Shown: positions 12,740 through 23,126 of the stretch, in pieces
How the letters are laid out: each line of letters begins with the position of its first letter
Numbering within the stretch: position 1 is the stretch's first letter
NCBI GenBank assembly: GCA_003255025.1
Contig: QANY01008571.1
Location: forward strand, 248,001-312,000
Length of the DNA stretch: 64,000 nt
Direction of reading: 5' to 3'
Source: Datisca glomerata
Taxonomy: Eukaryota > Streptophyta > Magnoliopsida > Cucurbitales > Datiscaceae
Notes under the pieces: model-generated
The model's input: the letters and a program-made list of their open reading frames with translations, nothing else
The model's database searches: none
Told to the model about the DNA's origin: nothing
Made by a program: the position numbers and the translations under genes

Positions 12740-13606
12740 CTATCTTATGATATCGGAGGAAATAATACTGTTAGGTAGCGGAAACGTTTGGTGGTGGTTA
12801 TGGTTGTCGGGGTCCTTTGGATAATAGGATTCTAGTTCTAAAAATTGTACATCGCGCGAGATGTAGAGTTTATGGTTTATTGGGTCGCAGCACTTATACC
12901 CCTTTTTCTCAGCGGAATACCCCAAAAATAGGGTTTTGACCGAGGTTTTGTCCAATTTATCAAGTCTTGGAATGTGTACGAAGCATGTACATCTGAATAC
13001 TCGTGTATGATCTAGGTTAATTTTCCTACCCTTGAGAATTTCTAGAGGGCTTTTCAGATGCAATTTTACACTGGGTAATCGATTGATGAGATAGGTTGCT
13101 GTGAGTATAGCATCAGACCAGTATCTTTTGGGTACGTTGTTTTGGAGGAGGAGAGACCTAGTCATTTCAAGAAGGTGTCGATTTTTGCGTTCTGAGACGT
13201 CATTTTGTTGTGGGGTGTGGATACAGGTGGTTTGATGCCGTATACCTTTTTTGTTTAAAGAACTCAAAAAAGGTGTTGTTAGTATACTCGGTTCCATTGT
13301 CAAACCTAAAGATTTTTATGGTTGTTTCAAATTGAGTTTCAACTAAATTGTTGAACTCTTGAAAATGATTGAAGGCTTCAATTTTTGATTTCAAAAGATA
13401 TAACCATGTGGTGTGAGAGAAATCATCAATAAATGTAACAAAATATTTGAATTTATTATATGAATCAACTGGGGCGGGTCCCCAAACATCAGAATGAAGT
13501 AATTCAAAACATCTTTTTGTCGTACTACTAGATAATGGAAAGGGTAACCTGGTTTATTTTGAGAGTTTGCAGACTGAGCAACTGCTAGAGTCTGAATTAC
13601 AACCAA
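12740..13606 (-). pseudogene. Copia integrase region, three overlapping frames
   Basis: Frames 13606-13391, 13394-13200 and 13303-12740 together give the integrase core and its following part. Recognisable words include FRFDNGTEYTNNTFFEF, HTPQQNDVSERKNRHLLEM and MTRSLLLQNNVPKRYWSDA, classic copia integrase sequence containing the second catalytic Asp and the Glu region. The overlaps mark at least two frameshifts. Integrase inserts the DNA copy into the genome. Confidence 0.85.
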
Positions 13607-14267
13607 GTAATTTGTTTAGGATTTTGTCGAAGGGATGACCGAATCTCCAATGTAATATTTTATCTTTTTGTACTGTACTGGAGGTGGAAAGACATGTTTT
13701 GTCGGTATCTTCTAAGTAGTACAGACTGTTTCTAAATTTTCCTTCACCAATCTTCCTCCCGGTGACTCGATCCTGAAAAATTACTTTGTCAGGTGAAAAA
13801 GTAACATTGCAGTTTAAGTCTTTGGTTATTTTACTGACAGATAGGAGATTGGAGTTAAAATTGGGTAGACAAAGTACGTTGTTAATGGTTTTTGTGAAGA
13901 GTGTGGTGTACCCTATGCCAAAAATTAGAACTTTATTTCCATTGGCTACCGTCACGTGTTGTGGTCTTTCTAGTTTAGTGAGACTGTGTAGATTTTTTGT
14001 GTTATGAGTCATGTGGTCTGAGGTACCAGAGTCTATTATCCAGTGTTCTAAGTTATGACAAAAATTTGCAGATTTAGAAAAATAATTGACAGTATTGCAA
14101 ATAGGTGAACCTGAGGTATTGCACAAAAATTCTCCGAATTGTTTGAGCAGTGTAGCCATCTGTGCGTTGTTGTCTGTGTGCAGATCTGCTCTAACGGATC
14201 TGGATTTGTCCATTTCCTCCATTCGATCGGGTCGGTACCCATTACCCGAACCGGGTCCGTCTGTCAT
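13554..14267 (-). pseudogene. Copia protease and pre-integrase domain
   Basis: A 237-codon frame. The aspartic protease box is WIIDSGTSDHMT (about 14045-14005), with an intact D-S-G. The frame continues to ILHWRFGHP and a CX2C-type CSVC, the pre-integrase zinc-binding region. The protease cuts the Gag-Pol polyprotein. Upstream the frame is separated from gag by breaks in a GC-rich segment (14270-14480). Confidence 0.85.
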
Positions 14268-14480
14268 GTGGGCTCTACGGTCTCGGTCGGGTCACGACCC
14301 GTGACCCGCTCCACTGAAGCCCTCGGTATAAAAGGGAAATGTCTTCGCAGAGCCCCCTCGCTCGTCACTCTTCGCGCAGATCCCTCGGTCGTCATTCCCG
14401 CGCTCCTTCTGGAACTTTCTCTGGTTCTGCCGGAGATGAGGGTGCAGGTTCCAGCACCGGTCATGGGTGTGCCCTTCCTT

Positions 14481-15266
14481 TCAACAGTGGGTGCATTTCA
14501 CCGGCTCGCTTGGCTGTCCGCGGTGCCTTCCCCCTTCCCTAGGGTTAGGGTTTCGGAGGGAGCCGTGGGTCACCATGGCTAGTGCCTCCGCCTTGTCATC
14601 TCTGGTACTCATCACTCGTCGCCTGGTTTCTTCTCTTTGAACCATGGCTGAGACCGTGACAAAAGTCGGCTTCTCTGTCGACATCAAGATCTGAGCCCGG
14701 AACGCCTCGTAGCTTGAGTTGAGAGCCGTCAAGAAATGGAACACCATATCCTGCTCAGCTCGTTTTTGGAGTTCCTTCAGGTCAGTGGTCATCGGTCTTA
14801 GGGTTTCAAGTTCTTTGAACTTAGATTTTAAAAACCCGGTTAACTCCGGTACTGATCTGTCCTCCTATTTTGCTTGGGAGATCTCTCGTTTAAGTTCAAA
14901 GACTTGCACGAAATTGTTTTGCTCACAATAATTGCTCCGAATTTCTTCCCAGAGTTCCTGTCCTGTTTCACAAAAATAAAAGATTTCACTGAGTTTTGGG
15001 TCTATTGAATTAGTTATCCAGGTCATTACCTGGCTGTCCATGATGTCCCGTTCTTCTGAGTTTCGGTCTGGTCTTGGCTTACTGCCATCCACGAAACCCA
15101 GTCTGCCTCTTCCTTTCAGGCTCACCCGAGCCGCCCTGGCCCACGGTATGTAGTTGTGGCCAGTGAGCATGATGGAGGTCAGTCTGGGATTGGTGTCATG
15201 GTGGTGAAGTTGGCCGGAGGTTGATGGTTCTGCCATACTGTTGTATGTGTTGGTTCTCAGAATCAC
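14481..15266 (-). pseudogene. Copia gag, broken
   Basis: The start codon is taken at 15266 or an internal ATG at 15233 (MAEPSTSGQL). The first frame (15266-14865) includes LTGHNYIPWARAARVSLKG and ELWEEIRSNY, typical of copia gag. An in-frame TAG ends it at 14865. The second frame (14792-14481) continues gag and leads into a zinc knuckle. There a TGA codon sits right after the second cysteine (CTHC-stop-KEGHTHDRC), cutting the nucleic-acid-binding motif in two. Gag would form the particle. Confidence 0.85.
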
Positions 15267-15279
15267 TGTTCTGATACCA
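15265..15279 (-). promoter_or_regulatory. Primer-binding site (initiator Met tRNA)
   Basis: Minus strand TGGTATCAGAACAGT lies directly inside the 5' LTR. The first nine bases match the usual plant copia site complementary to the 3' end of initiator tRNA-Met. Confidence 0.9.
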
Positions 15280-15536
15280 TGTAGAAATAATGAACCCTTT
15301 GAGTTCTGATCTTTAAAGAAAGATTATGAGTCTCTTGGTTCTGATTTCTTATTGAATAAAGCTCATTGTTTAAATGAGTAAGGAGGTATCTATACATATA
15401 ATCTATAACGGTTGCTTATGATCTCCTATGATCTCCAACGGATGCCTACTGATGCTTGTGATCATTTTTTACCAGAAATGGTTAGACACCCACTGTATTT
15501 GGTGAAAGTCTCTGTTCTGCTTCTCTTTCTTCAACA
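15280..15536 (-). repeat. 5' LTR of copia element (257 bp)
   Basis: Begins TGTAGAAATAATG and ends CTTCAACA; same length as its partner at 10680-10936, with about 17 differences by hand count. Confidence 0.92.
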
Positions 15537-16009
15537 CTTCCACTCCGCGTGCACAAAAACACCTGAGAGGTGAAGTCGAATGAAGTCAATTCTTTCTTTT
15601 CACTTTCACTCCGAAAGCACAAAAGCACCTCAGTTAATTCTGCTATCTCCGCCATTTATTTTGTTGACTGTCTCGGGGATTCAGATTTTAGTCTTCTTGA
15701 GGTAAGAAATAAGTAAATTTTCTCTAATTTTTTCTTTTTTTAGGATCGCATTTGGGGATTTTAGATTTTTGTTTTCTCGGTTGCATGTGCAGTGCAGGAT
15801 GGACGCCAGTACTGTGGAGTTATACCATGGGGAGGCTCTGGATAAGTTAGATCTTACATGACAGTTGAACTTGTTAAGTATAAGGGTTATATTTTGTGAT
15901 AGTTGACAGTGTTGTTGAATTAATTTGCTTCTTTTAATAGACGTTATATGGATGCGGCTGATGTTATGTTTTGTTCTCGGTTCCATCAAATTTTTAGTAA
16001 AACATTGAT

Positions 16010-16385
16010 TCGAATTGAAACTTTAGCCTGATAATTAAATTGAATCGAATTAAATCGTTCATGTCAAAAAAATCAAATTGAATTGTAAATTTTGGTTCGG
16101 TTCATTTTGTTTCTTTGATTCGATAATATTAATTAATTTGTTTTTAAATAATAGTATTGAAAAAAATAATATAAAAATAAAGTTTTGTTTCGGTTCGGTT
16201 TAATATGAAATTATATATAAAAAATAAAAAAATAATATGAATTTAATATTTCAATTCAGTTCAAAAACACTAAAAATTTGAACCGAACCGAATCGAATCG
16301 AACACATATAAAAAACCGAATGAACCTGTCATTTTTTGTTTGATTCGGTTCCGTCGATTCCGTAAAATAATTTTCACCCTAACTG
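16010..16385. repeat. GGTTC-type small repeat element, degenerate
   Basis: Alternating gaatcgaatt, ggttcggttcattt and ccgaaccgaatcgaatcg words flank an AT-rich core. The right end in reverse complement (TTAGGGTGAAAATTATTTTA) resembles the left terminus of the element at 8198. Probably the same family. The left end is unclear. Confidence 0.4.
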
Positions 16386-16462
16386 ATATAATTGAAAGGT
16401 GTCGTTTCAAATGCAGGATTTGCTCATTGAAGGTTAAACTAACGGCAATTTGGATGGGAGGT

Positions 16463-16474
16463 GGGGGGGGGGGG
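16463..16474 (+). repeat. Poly(G) run of 12
   Basis: Twelve consecutive G residues preceded by gggaggt, close to the right end of the composite TIR element. Could form a G-rich structure; possibly also prone to assembly error. Confidence 0.7.
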
Positions 16475-16854
16475 TTCTACAATCATTCAAGGAAGTTGAA
16501 GCACATAAAAAACGTAAAATAAAGTTTTGGGGGTCACTGTGCAACTGGATTAAAGTTGAGGGGTTAGAATGTATTTAACCATTTTCTGTTTATCTATATT
16601 TCTTTCTTGTTCTTTTCTAATGGTTTTTCTTTTCTTCTTGTTATTTGATAATTTGATCCAAACCATCAGGTGATCTCTAATGAGTCAAACATATTTTTCA
16701 TTTTCCAAACTTTCAGTAATCAATTTTAAAAGACTGTAAGAAGTCTTCTAGAATGCAAAAATCAAGTATGTTTCATGTTGTATTTTTTTTCCTCTCTGAT
16801 TTGAATAATAATTAGCACATTTGTTGTTAGCCTGAGAAACCAATTCACTTACTA

Positions 16855-19293
16855 ATGGGTTTTCTCCTTTTCCATCTTCTTCTTTCCTTCTCACTTTCGC
16901 TACCAATTTTATGTAATGCTCAAGCTAATGGTATCATCCCTGTACTCGCTCAACTAAATGCCTCGCAGGACTCTTTCTGGTCCTCACCTTCTTCTGACTT
17001 CGCCTTTGGCTTTCAGCAACTAGGAAGCAGGGATCTCTTCTTGCTTGCCATTTGGTATGCAAAAATACCTGAGAAAACCATAGTTTGGTATGGTAATGAG
17101 GGCAGCCCTGTGGTGATAGGCTCAAAAGTGGAGCTTACTGCTGGACAAGGCCTATTGCTCTCTGGCCCTCAAGGCCAAGTGCTATGGAAATCCAACATCA
17201 TCAGTGGTGTTGTTGTTGCTCGTGCTGTCATGAATGATACAGGTAACTTTGTGATTGAAGAGAGCAATTCTAATAAGCTATGGGAGAGTTTTAGGAATCC
17301 ATCTGATACAATCTTATCGATACAAGTGCTTGAAATAGGTGATGTGGTTTCTTCGAGACGATCAGAGACCAATTTTTCCACTGGAAGATTTCAGCTTAGG
17401 CTTCTTAAAGATGGGAATGTTGTGCTTAATAGCATAAACTTGCCAACTTTCTGTTCTAATACACCTTATTACAGCTCTCAGACTGGCAGGTTGAATTCGA
17501 TTAGTCCCGGTAAGCAATTAGGTTTGGATGAGTCGGGTGTGGTTTATGTTTTGAGAGAGAATGGTGAGAGAATTGATCTGACATCAGCAAGAAGAGAGGA
17601 TGTGTCAATGGACAGTTTCTATTACAGATTAACGCTGAATTTTGACGGCGTTCTCGTACTATACTATCATCCGAAGAATGGAACATCGACTTGGACGAGT
17701 AATTGGAGACAACCAGAAAATATTTGCATCCAAAGTCTTGTAGATAAAGGCAGTGGCGTTTGTGGGTATAACAGCGTTTGCACTCTTAATTCCGAGGACA
17801 GGCCAATATGTGATTGCCCAAAAGGGTACTCGTTGCTCGACCCAAGCGATCAATACGGAAGCTGCAAATCGAGTTTCTTGCCAAGCTGTGACGAAGAAGA
17901 TCTGAATCCAGATCTATATACTTTCGAAGAACTGATAAATATAGATTGGCCGAAGTCTGATTATGAAGTGTTGGAGCCCTTTAGTGAAGATGAGTGCAGA
18001 ACATCGTGCTTACATGATTGTATGTGTGCTGTTGCTCTTTACAGGCTAGGCACTACTTGTTGGAAGAAGAAGCTGCCGCTCTCAAACGGTCGAAAAGACA
18101 ATGGACTTTACGGGAAGGCTTTCATAAAATTGAGGAAAGACAACAGAACTTTTGGTGATTCTCCAAATCCAGATAGTAAAAAGAAGAACCAAGATACTTT
18201 GATCCTTGCAGGGGCAGTGCTATTAGGTGGGTCTGTTTTCGGAAACTTCTTGTTGATGGGTGTGATTTGTTTCGGCTTTTTCTTAATCTACACCAAGAAG
18301 AACAAGTTCATGGCCGGTAATAACGAAAGCTTTGTGGAAACGAATATTCGTTGCTTTACCTATAAACAACTTGTAGAAGCAACAGATGGGTTTAAAGAAG
18401 AATTGGGTAGGGGAGCTTTTGGTATTGTCTATAAAGGAGAATTAAGAAAATATTTGACAAGTCCCCTTGTGGCTGTGAAGAAATTAAACAGTGTGGCTCA
18501 AGATAGTGAGAAGGAATTCAGAACAGAAGTGAATGTGATTGCTCGGACCCACCATAAGAACTTGGTTAGACTTCTTGGCTTCTGTGACCAAGACCAGCAG
18601 AGACTGCTGGTCTATGAGTACTTGAGCAATGGCACTTTGGCCAGCTTTCTTTTTGGTGACTTAAAGCCAAGTTGGAAACAGAGAACCCAAATAGCCTTTG
18701 GGATTTCAAGAGGAATCCTATATTTACATGAAGAATGCGGCACTCAGATCATCCACTGTGACATCAAGCCTCAGAACATTCTTCTTGACGATTACTACAA
18801 TGCTCGGATATCCGACTTTGGGTTGGCCAAGCTTCTGATGATGAATCAGTCCCAAACCCACACCGCAATCAGAGGAACGAAAGGTTACGTCGCACCGGAA
18901 TGGTTCCGGAACATGGCAATAACGACGAAAGTGGACGTTTACAGCTTCGGGGTGATGCTGTTGGAGATAATATGTTGTAGGAGAAGTGTGGATAAGGAAC
19001 CAAGTAATGAACAGAGAGCGATTTTGACGGATTGGGCGTATGATTGTTACAGAGAAGGGAAGTTGGATTGTCTAATTGGATTTGATGCAGAGACATCGGA
19101 AGATTGGAGGACATTGGAGAGGTTTGTGAAGGTTGGTATTTGGTGTATACAAGAAGAGCCATCTCTTAGACCCAATATGAGGAAGGTTACTCAGATGCTT
19201 GAAGGTATTGTTGAAGTGCCTGTTCCACCTTGTCCATTCCCTTATGCTATGACAGGTTCAGTTAGCATTGAAGTGAACAGAGATTTCTCGTGA
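16855..19293 (+). CDS. G-type lectin S-receptor-like serine/threonine-protein kinase (LECRK/RLK1 type)
   Basis: A single uninterrupted 812-codon frame, the usual size for this family and, as is common for it, without introns. Residues 1-23 are a hydrophobic signal peptide. A bulb-type mannose-binding lectin domain spans about 34-152. An EGF-like cysteine cluster is at about 303-325 (CGYNSVC, CDCPKGY) and a PAN-type cysteine-rich region at about 345-425. A transmembrane helix is at about 449-478. The cytoplasmic kinase has the glycine loop LGRGAFG (517-523), catalytic Lys542 (VAVKK), HCDIKPQN (634-641), DFGLAK (654-659) and APEW (680-683). HCD in place of HRD makes it a non-RD kinase, a class enriched in immune receptors. 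It likely sits in the plasma membrane and senses an unknown ligand. The start is the first ATG followed by a signal peptide. No TATA box is obvious close by. The best family match is the LECRK1-4/RLK1 group; the exact orthologue is unknown. Confidence 0.96.
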   Translation: MGFLLFHLLLSFSLSLPILCNAQANGIIPVLAQLNASQDSFWSSPSSDFAFGFQQLGSRDLFLLAIWYAKIPEKTIVWYGNEGSPVVIGSKVELTAGQGLLLSGPQGQVLWKSNIISGVVVARAVMNDTGNFVIEESNSNKLWESFRNPSDTILSIQVLEIGDVVSSRRSETNFSTGRFQLRLLKDGNVVLNSINLPTFCSNTPYYSSQTGRLNSISPGKQLGLDESGVVYVLRENGERIDLTSARREDVSMDSFYYRLTLNFDGVLVLYYHPKNGTSTWTSNWRQPENICIQSLVDKGSGVCGYNSVCTLNSEDRPICDCPKGYSLLDPSDQYGSCKSSFLPSCDEEDLNPDLYTFEELINIDWPKSDYEVLEPFSEDECRTSCLHDCMCAVALYRLGTTCWKKKLPLSNGRKDNGLYGKAFIKLRKDNRTFGDSPNPDSKKKNQDTLILAGAVLLGGSVFGNFLLMGVICFGFFLIYTKKNKFMAGNNESFVETNIRCFTYKQLVEATDGFKEELGRGAFGIVYKGELRKYLTSPLVAVKKLNSVAQDSEKEFRTEVNVIARTHHKNLVRLLGFCDQDQQRLLVYEYLSNGTLASFLFGDLKPSWKQRTQIAFGISRGILYLHEECGTQIIHCDIKPQNILLDDYYNARISDFGLAKLLMMNQSQTHTAIRGTKGYVAPEWFRNMAITTKVDVYSFGVMLLEIICCRRSVDKEPSNEQRAILTDWAYDCYREGKLDCLIGFDAETSEDWRTLERFVKVGIWCIQEEPSLRPNMRKVTQMLEGIVEVPVPPCPFPYAMTGSVSIEVNRDFS

Positions 19294-19424
19294 GGCTTTC
19301 TGCTACTCAGTTACCCATTTATTATGTGGTAAGCATTTCAATTTATGTATAATAATATGATCTACTCGTATGGCTACTCATGAGCTAGTACAAACTCTAT
19401 ACTTGGATTAAAAATCTCTGTTTG

Positions 19425-19524
19425 TGTAGGAATAACCTTAATGCTTACTATATTTTAGCACTGTTGTGTAGGAATAACCTTATGTAGGAATAACCTTAAT
19501 GCTTACTATATTTTAGCACTGTTG
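19425..19524 (+). repeat. Direct repeats after the kinase gene
   Basis: A 42 bp segment starting tgtaggaataaccttaatgc occurs at 19425-19466 and 19483-19524. Between them its first 16 bases occur a third time (19467-19482). It lies about 130-230 bp after the kinase stop, so it may fall in the 3' UTR or just beyond. Confidence 0.85.
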
Positions 19525-19529
19525 TAATC

Positions 19530-20790
19530 ATACACTGTCAGTCAGACTTTTTTTTTCTTCAACCAAATTCTAAAATGGTCAATGTAATTTAAAACCATAC
19601 ACTTTAGTCCTCAATTTTTAAAACCATGTCCGTGTGATACATGTAGGTAACGTTAGATTGTGGAGCCTATACAAAATTTTCACTGTGTGTGTTTTAAGTA
19701 CTCAGAATTGTTTTGTTATTTTGTATTTGTTTTATGTTGCACTTCTAATATCCACTCTATATAAAACATTTTCAGGCTGCCGATCTTGTGTGCTCGCGGA
19801 AGGAGGGAGGGAGGTAGGGTTTATTGTAAAAACTCACAACGGCAAAATGGACGTAACTTATACACTGTGAGTGAACCATATAAATGTGTGTTATTTGTTA
19901 CGATTTTATGTTTTATAATTATCGTTAGTAAAAGAATTAGGGCCTTTAATCCTTAATTTGTTACTCTGTTACACTTTCTGGTGAAAGCACTCCATGTCCT
20001 CACATTGATGTGGGCATCAAGTTGTTTCTGACACATTTAACTTTAAAGGGCTCCATTTTCTGATTCTTGTAAGCTTAAGGTGAGTATTTGATTTTAGTGG
20101 AATGTTGTATAACCCAGCCAGTATGTTATCAGGTGTCTCAAATGTGTTAAATAGTGTGCTACCAACTACGTATTTAAGATACCTATAATATATTTGTGAT
20201 ATTCTATCTTGAGTACTTCAAATGTATTATTGGTAATTTACTGTACAACACATTTAAGGTACCCGTACGCGCATTTGAGGTACCCGATACCATAATGAAA
20301 CAACATATATGATTTTTTATTTATTTTAAAGAACATGAACGACATAGAGACGACTTCAAAATTGTACTAAAATACTTCTTGATATTACTTCCTCATGTGT
20401 TTTAGCAGATAAAATTGCTTCCTAATGTGTTTTCGGATGTTAAATTGCTTTCTTTAGAAACGAAACATAATTTTTGTTAGGGAAAATTATAAAATACACT
20501 CTCAAACTTTATTGTTGTCATTTATAACATAGATTTTTATTTATCAATTATAATCTTGACATTATGTTTTGTATTCTAAACTAACATTCCGTCTCCATTA
20601 AGAAATATATTAACATTCCGTCTACAAAATACCCAGTTTGTTCTGCTGGAGGACATGCGATGTTTAGAGTTATTGATAAAGAAGCGCCAAGCTCATTCCT
20701 TGGTTCTCACTTTCCTCTTTTAAGCATAGAGCTTCTGATGTTTTTTTTTTTTTTTTTTGCAAGGCGTTGGAGAAGTGAGGCAGAGGGTTA
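19530..20790. other. Gene-free stretch downstream of the kinase
   Basis: No supported coding region. A run of 18 T residues is at 20741-20758. The remainder is unremarkable AT-rich DNA. Confidence 0.5.
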
Positions 20791-20808
20791 ATGGTGGGGA
20801 TAGAACTT
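20791..20808. repeat. 18 bp direct repeat, left copy
   Basis: atggtggggatagaactt here and again at 22204-22221, on either side of the long-inverted-repeat element. Confidence 0.8.
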
Positions 20809-20856
20809 GTGGCAGACTCCTGCAAGATGAAACTGCTACTTTAATTAATATGATCG

Positions 20857-22193
20857 AAAAATTATCAATTTGAATATCGTAATTTGAATATGTTTTTAAT
20901 TTGATTATCGTAGTTTAAAATTTTTTAATTTAATCACTCTAATTTACTTAATGTTTTAATATGATCATTTTATCTTACATTAAAGAACACACTGACATAA
21001 CATGAGATGTTAAGTGATGATATAATATTACAATATTATTTTATATTTTTGATTCATATATTATATATTTTATTTTATAAAAAAATATCTCTTTTTACTT
21101 TATCTTTTAAAATTTAACTTTTCATACTTTCATGTTCAACATAATTTCTTGTTCAACGAAGCAAGGAAGGTTAGTTTCCTTCATACTTTCGTGTTCAACG
21201 AAGCAATTAACCCAATACCCAAACACCCCCATCACCCCTCCCCTCTTCGTCCCTTCTTCGAAGCAAGCAAAATACCCCATCTTCGTCTCTTCTGTTCTGA
21301 AGCAAAATACCACATCATCTCCCGTCTTCTTCCACTCTTTGACTGAACGAAATCTGGCATTGAAGCTAAGAAAAATCAAACTTGGATCTTGGCTATTCAG
21401 AAATCTGAAATTTGACTAAAATCAGAGTAAAAATTAGACTAAAATAAAACTAAACCCAGACCCAAAATCAGACTAAAAATCATACTAAAATCACGGACTG
21501 GAAATTGATGGGGGGTTTCTACGAAAATCAGAGAGGAAATGAAAAGATCTATGAAAATAGAGAGGAATAGAAGAGAAAACTTGCCTGAATCGCACGAAGA
21601 GAACTGGCAGGACTCGAAGAGAAAATTGCAGAAATCGAACAGATGAGATATTTTGCTTCAAAGAAGGGGACAAAGAGAAATGGGCATCGAAGAAGCTTTC
21701 TTCGAAGAGGGGAGGAGCTTCGTGCGGTCAAAAGGGGACGAAGAGGGAAGTTGGGATATTTTGCTTCATCTCATAGTGTTTGCTGCATAATAAGTAAAAT
21801 TACAAACAAACAAGGCCTGAAGCTTCGTTGCAGATACACGCTGGGAGGGAAGCTCGTCGAGAGAGATGAGGGGGGAGGGGGGAGAGAGAATTACTTTTTA
21901 CTGAGGAGAGAGGGTAAAATGTAAAAAAAAAATTGTTTAAAAAAGAAAAGTAAAAAGAGATATTTTCGATAAAATAAAAATATATAATATAAGAGTTTGA
22001 AAATATAAAATAATATTTTAATACCACGTCAATTTAACATGACACGTCTGTGTGTTTGTTAATAGAGGGTGACAGAAAGATCATATTGAAACATTAAGTA
22101 AATTATGATGATCAAATTAAAATTTTTTAAATTACGATGTTCAAATTGAAAACATGTACAAAATAAAATATAATGGTCAAATTAGTAATAATC
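20857..22193. mobile_element. Long terminal-inverted-repeat element without transposase
   Basis: The first ~260 bp (20857-21115) are the imperfect reverse complement of the last ~260 bp (21935-22193). Examples are aatttacttaatgtttt near 20940 against the mirror image of acattaagtaaatt near 22090, and atatctctttttacttt near 21085 against aaagagatatttt near 21955. The centre (21120-21900) also holds opposed copies of words such as gaagcaaaatacc. No transposase frame is present. The long arms suggest a non-autonomous Mutator-like or foldback element. Confidence 0.6.
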
Positions 22194-22203
22194 TCCAATA
22201 TTT

Positions 22204-22221
22204 ATGGTGGGGATAGAACTT
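22204..22221. repeat. 18 bp direct repeat, right copy
   Basis: Same 18 bp as at 20791-20808. Too long for a normal Mutator target duplication (about 9 bp), so its origin is unclear. Confidence 0.8.
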
Positions 22222-22265
22222 CCGTCTATATTAATTGACGACTCAATGATTAATATAGATAGATC

Positions 22266-23126
22266 TAGGGTGTAAATAAAACCGTTCAAACCGACTGAAT
22301 AGCATCTGCTCGGTCAGTTTGAGTGTTTCATGCGATTCGGTTCAGTGTTATATTTTGAAAAAATTGACGGTCGATTTAATCTACGGTCTTCTTGAAAAAC
22401 CACATTGAACCAAACTAAACGGTAGATGAACACATAAGCGGGGGTTTTGAGATATATACTCTCATTCGTGAAACCCAATTTCTTTACCTCAACTTTTCAG
22501 CCGCTTCCTCTCTCTCACTCTTTCTGACTCTTTCTATCTATGACTCTTTGTTTTCATCTTCCTTCACCAACAGCAAGATTCAAAGGACACTAGATTTTCC
22601 TTCACCACAGCAGGAGTCAAGGGCCACTCAGAATATGCATAAAAATAATGAAAATGGTGTCTTTTACATGAAAAACTCCGATTAAGCTAGCTTGAATTTT
22701 TTCCCCATGTCGCGCCTAACCACTCTCCTCTTCCCCTCTCCGCCTTCTGATTCTCCGTTGAGAGCAACAACAGTCTCCACCTCCAGTTAGGTCAGAGTCT
22801 TTTACTTTCTTTGTTGTGTTGTACTGCTATAGATTGGGTGTTCTCTTTCTGGGTTGATTTTACTTTTTTTTATAATTCGGTGTTGAATGTCATTATTTTC
22901 ATTTTAATTGTGAATTTTTTATTTGTTCAATTTATTTCAAACAGTGATTTTGAAAGTTCACCGGTTCGGTTAAGTCTGGATCGATTTTCATCAATTTTAT
23001 AATCCGGTTTGGTTTGATTTCTATATATTAACCTGTTTGGTTCGGTTCCTATATCTGTAAAACCGTATTTCCGGTTTGGTTCGACAATACTTCCTAAACC
23101 GCACCAAACCTAACCACTACAACCCT
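22266..23126. mobile_element. Small TIR element with GGTTCGG ends
   Basis: The left end reads TAGGGTGTAAATAAAACCG; the right end in reverse complement reads TAGGGTTGTAGTGGTTAGG. Inside each end are aaccgac/ggttcggtt words. The centre contains a CT-rich stretch and a short imperfect repeat (ttccttcacca...cagca, near 22558 and 22598). No transposase is seen. Probably related to the element at 8198-8624. Confidence 0.5.

Larger units (their letters stand above)
10680..15536 (-). mobile_element. Ty1/copia retrotransposon with both LTRs (minus strand)
   Basis: Two 257 bp LTRs (10680-10936 and 15280-15536) frame a minus-strand gag-pol. The Met-tRNA primer-binding site adjoins the right LTR, and the polypurine tract adjoins the left one. 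Flanking 5-mers cttct (10675-10679) and cttcc (15537-15541) differ at one base and are a plausible target-site duplication. The LTRs differ at about 17 sites by my count (~93% identity), so the insertion is old but not ancient. The polyprotein has stops and shifts, so the copy is not autonomous. Confidence 0.92.
10428..16572. mobile_element. Composite TIR element split by a copia insertion
   Basis: The left end (10428-10480) carries CATTGACCCCTTAACTTTA and then atgacccctaaa. The right end (16525-16572), read in reverse complement, carries CTAACCCCTCAACTTTAAT and then gtgacccccaaa. These form matching inverted termini. Removing the copia element at 10680-15536 leaves about 1.3 kb with no transposase. 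A further GGTTC-type repeat (16010-16385) sits inside. The inner sequence near 15540-15850 looks like leader or exon sequence (short frame from an ATG at about 15798), so capture of a host promoter is possible but unproven. Confidence 0.5.

Noticed and set aside
14139..14582. 147-codon plus-strand frame
   Set aside because: Antisense of the copia gag zinc-knuckle region on the minus strand; no motif of its own and explained by high GC content there.
15798..15861. 20-codon frame MDASTVELYHGEALDKLDLT
   Set aside because: Possible captured exon start, but it ends at once and no continuation or homology could be supported.
21122..21924. Several short frames on both strands
   Set aside because: They fall in the inverted-repeat element, overlap each other in opposite directions and have no recognisable domain.
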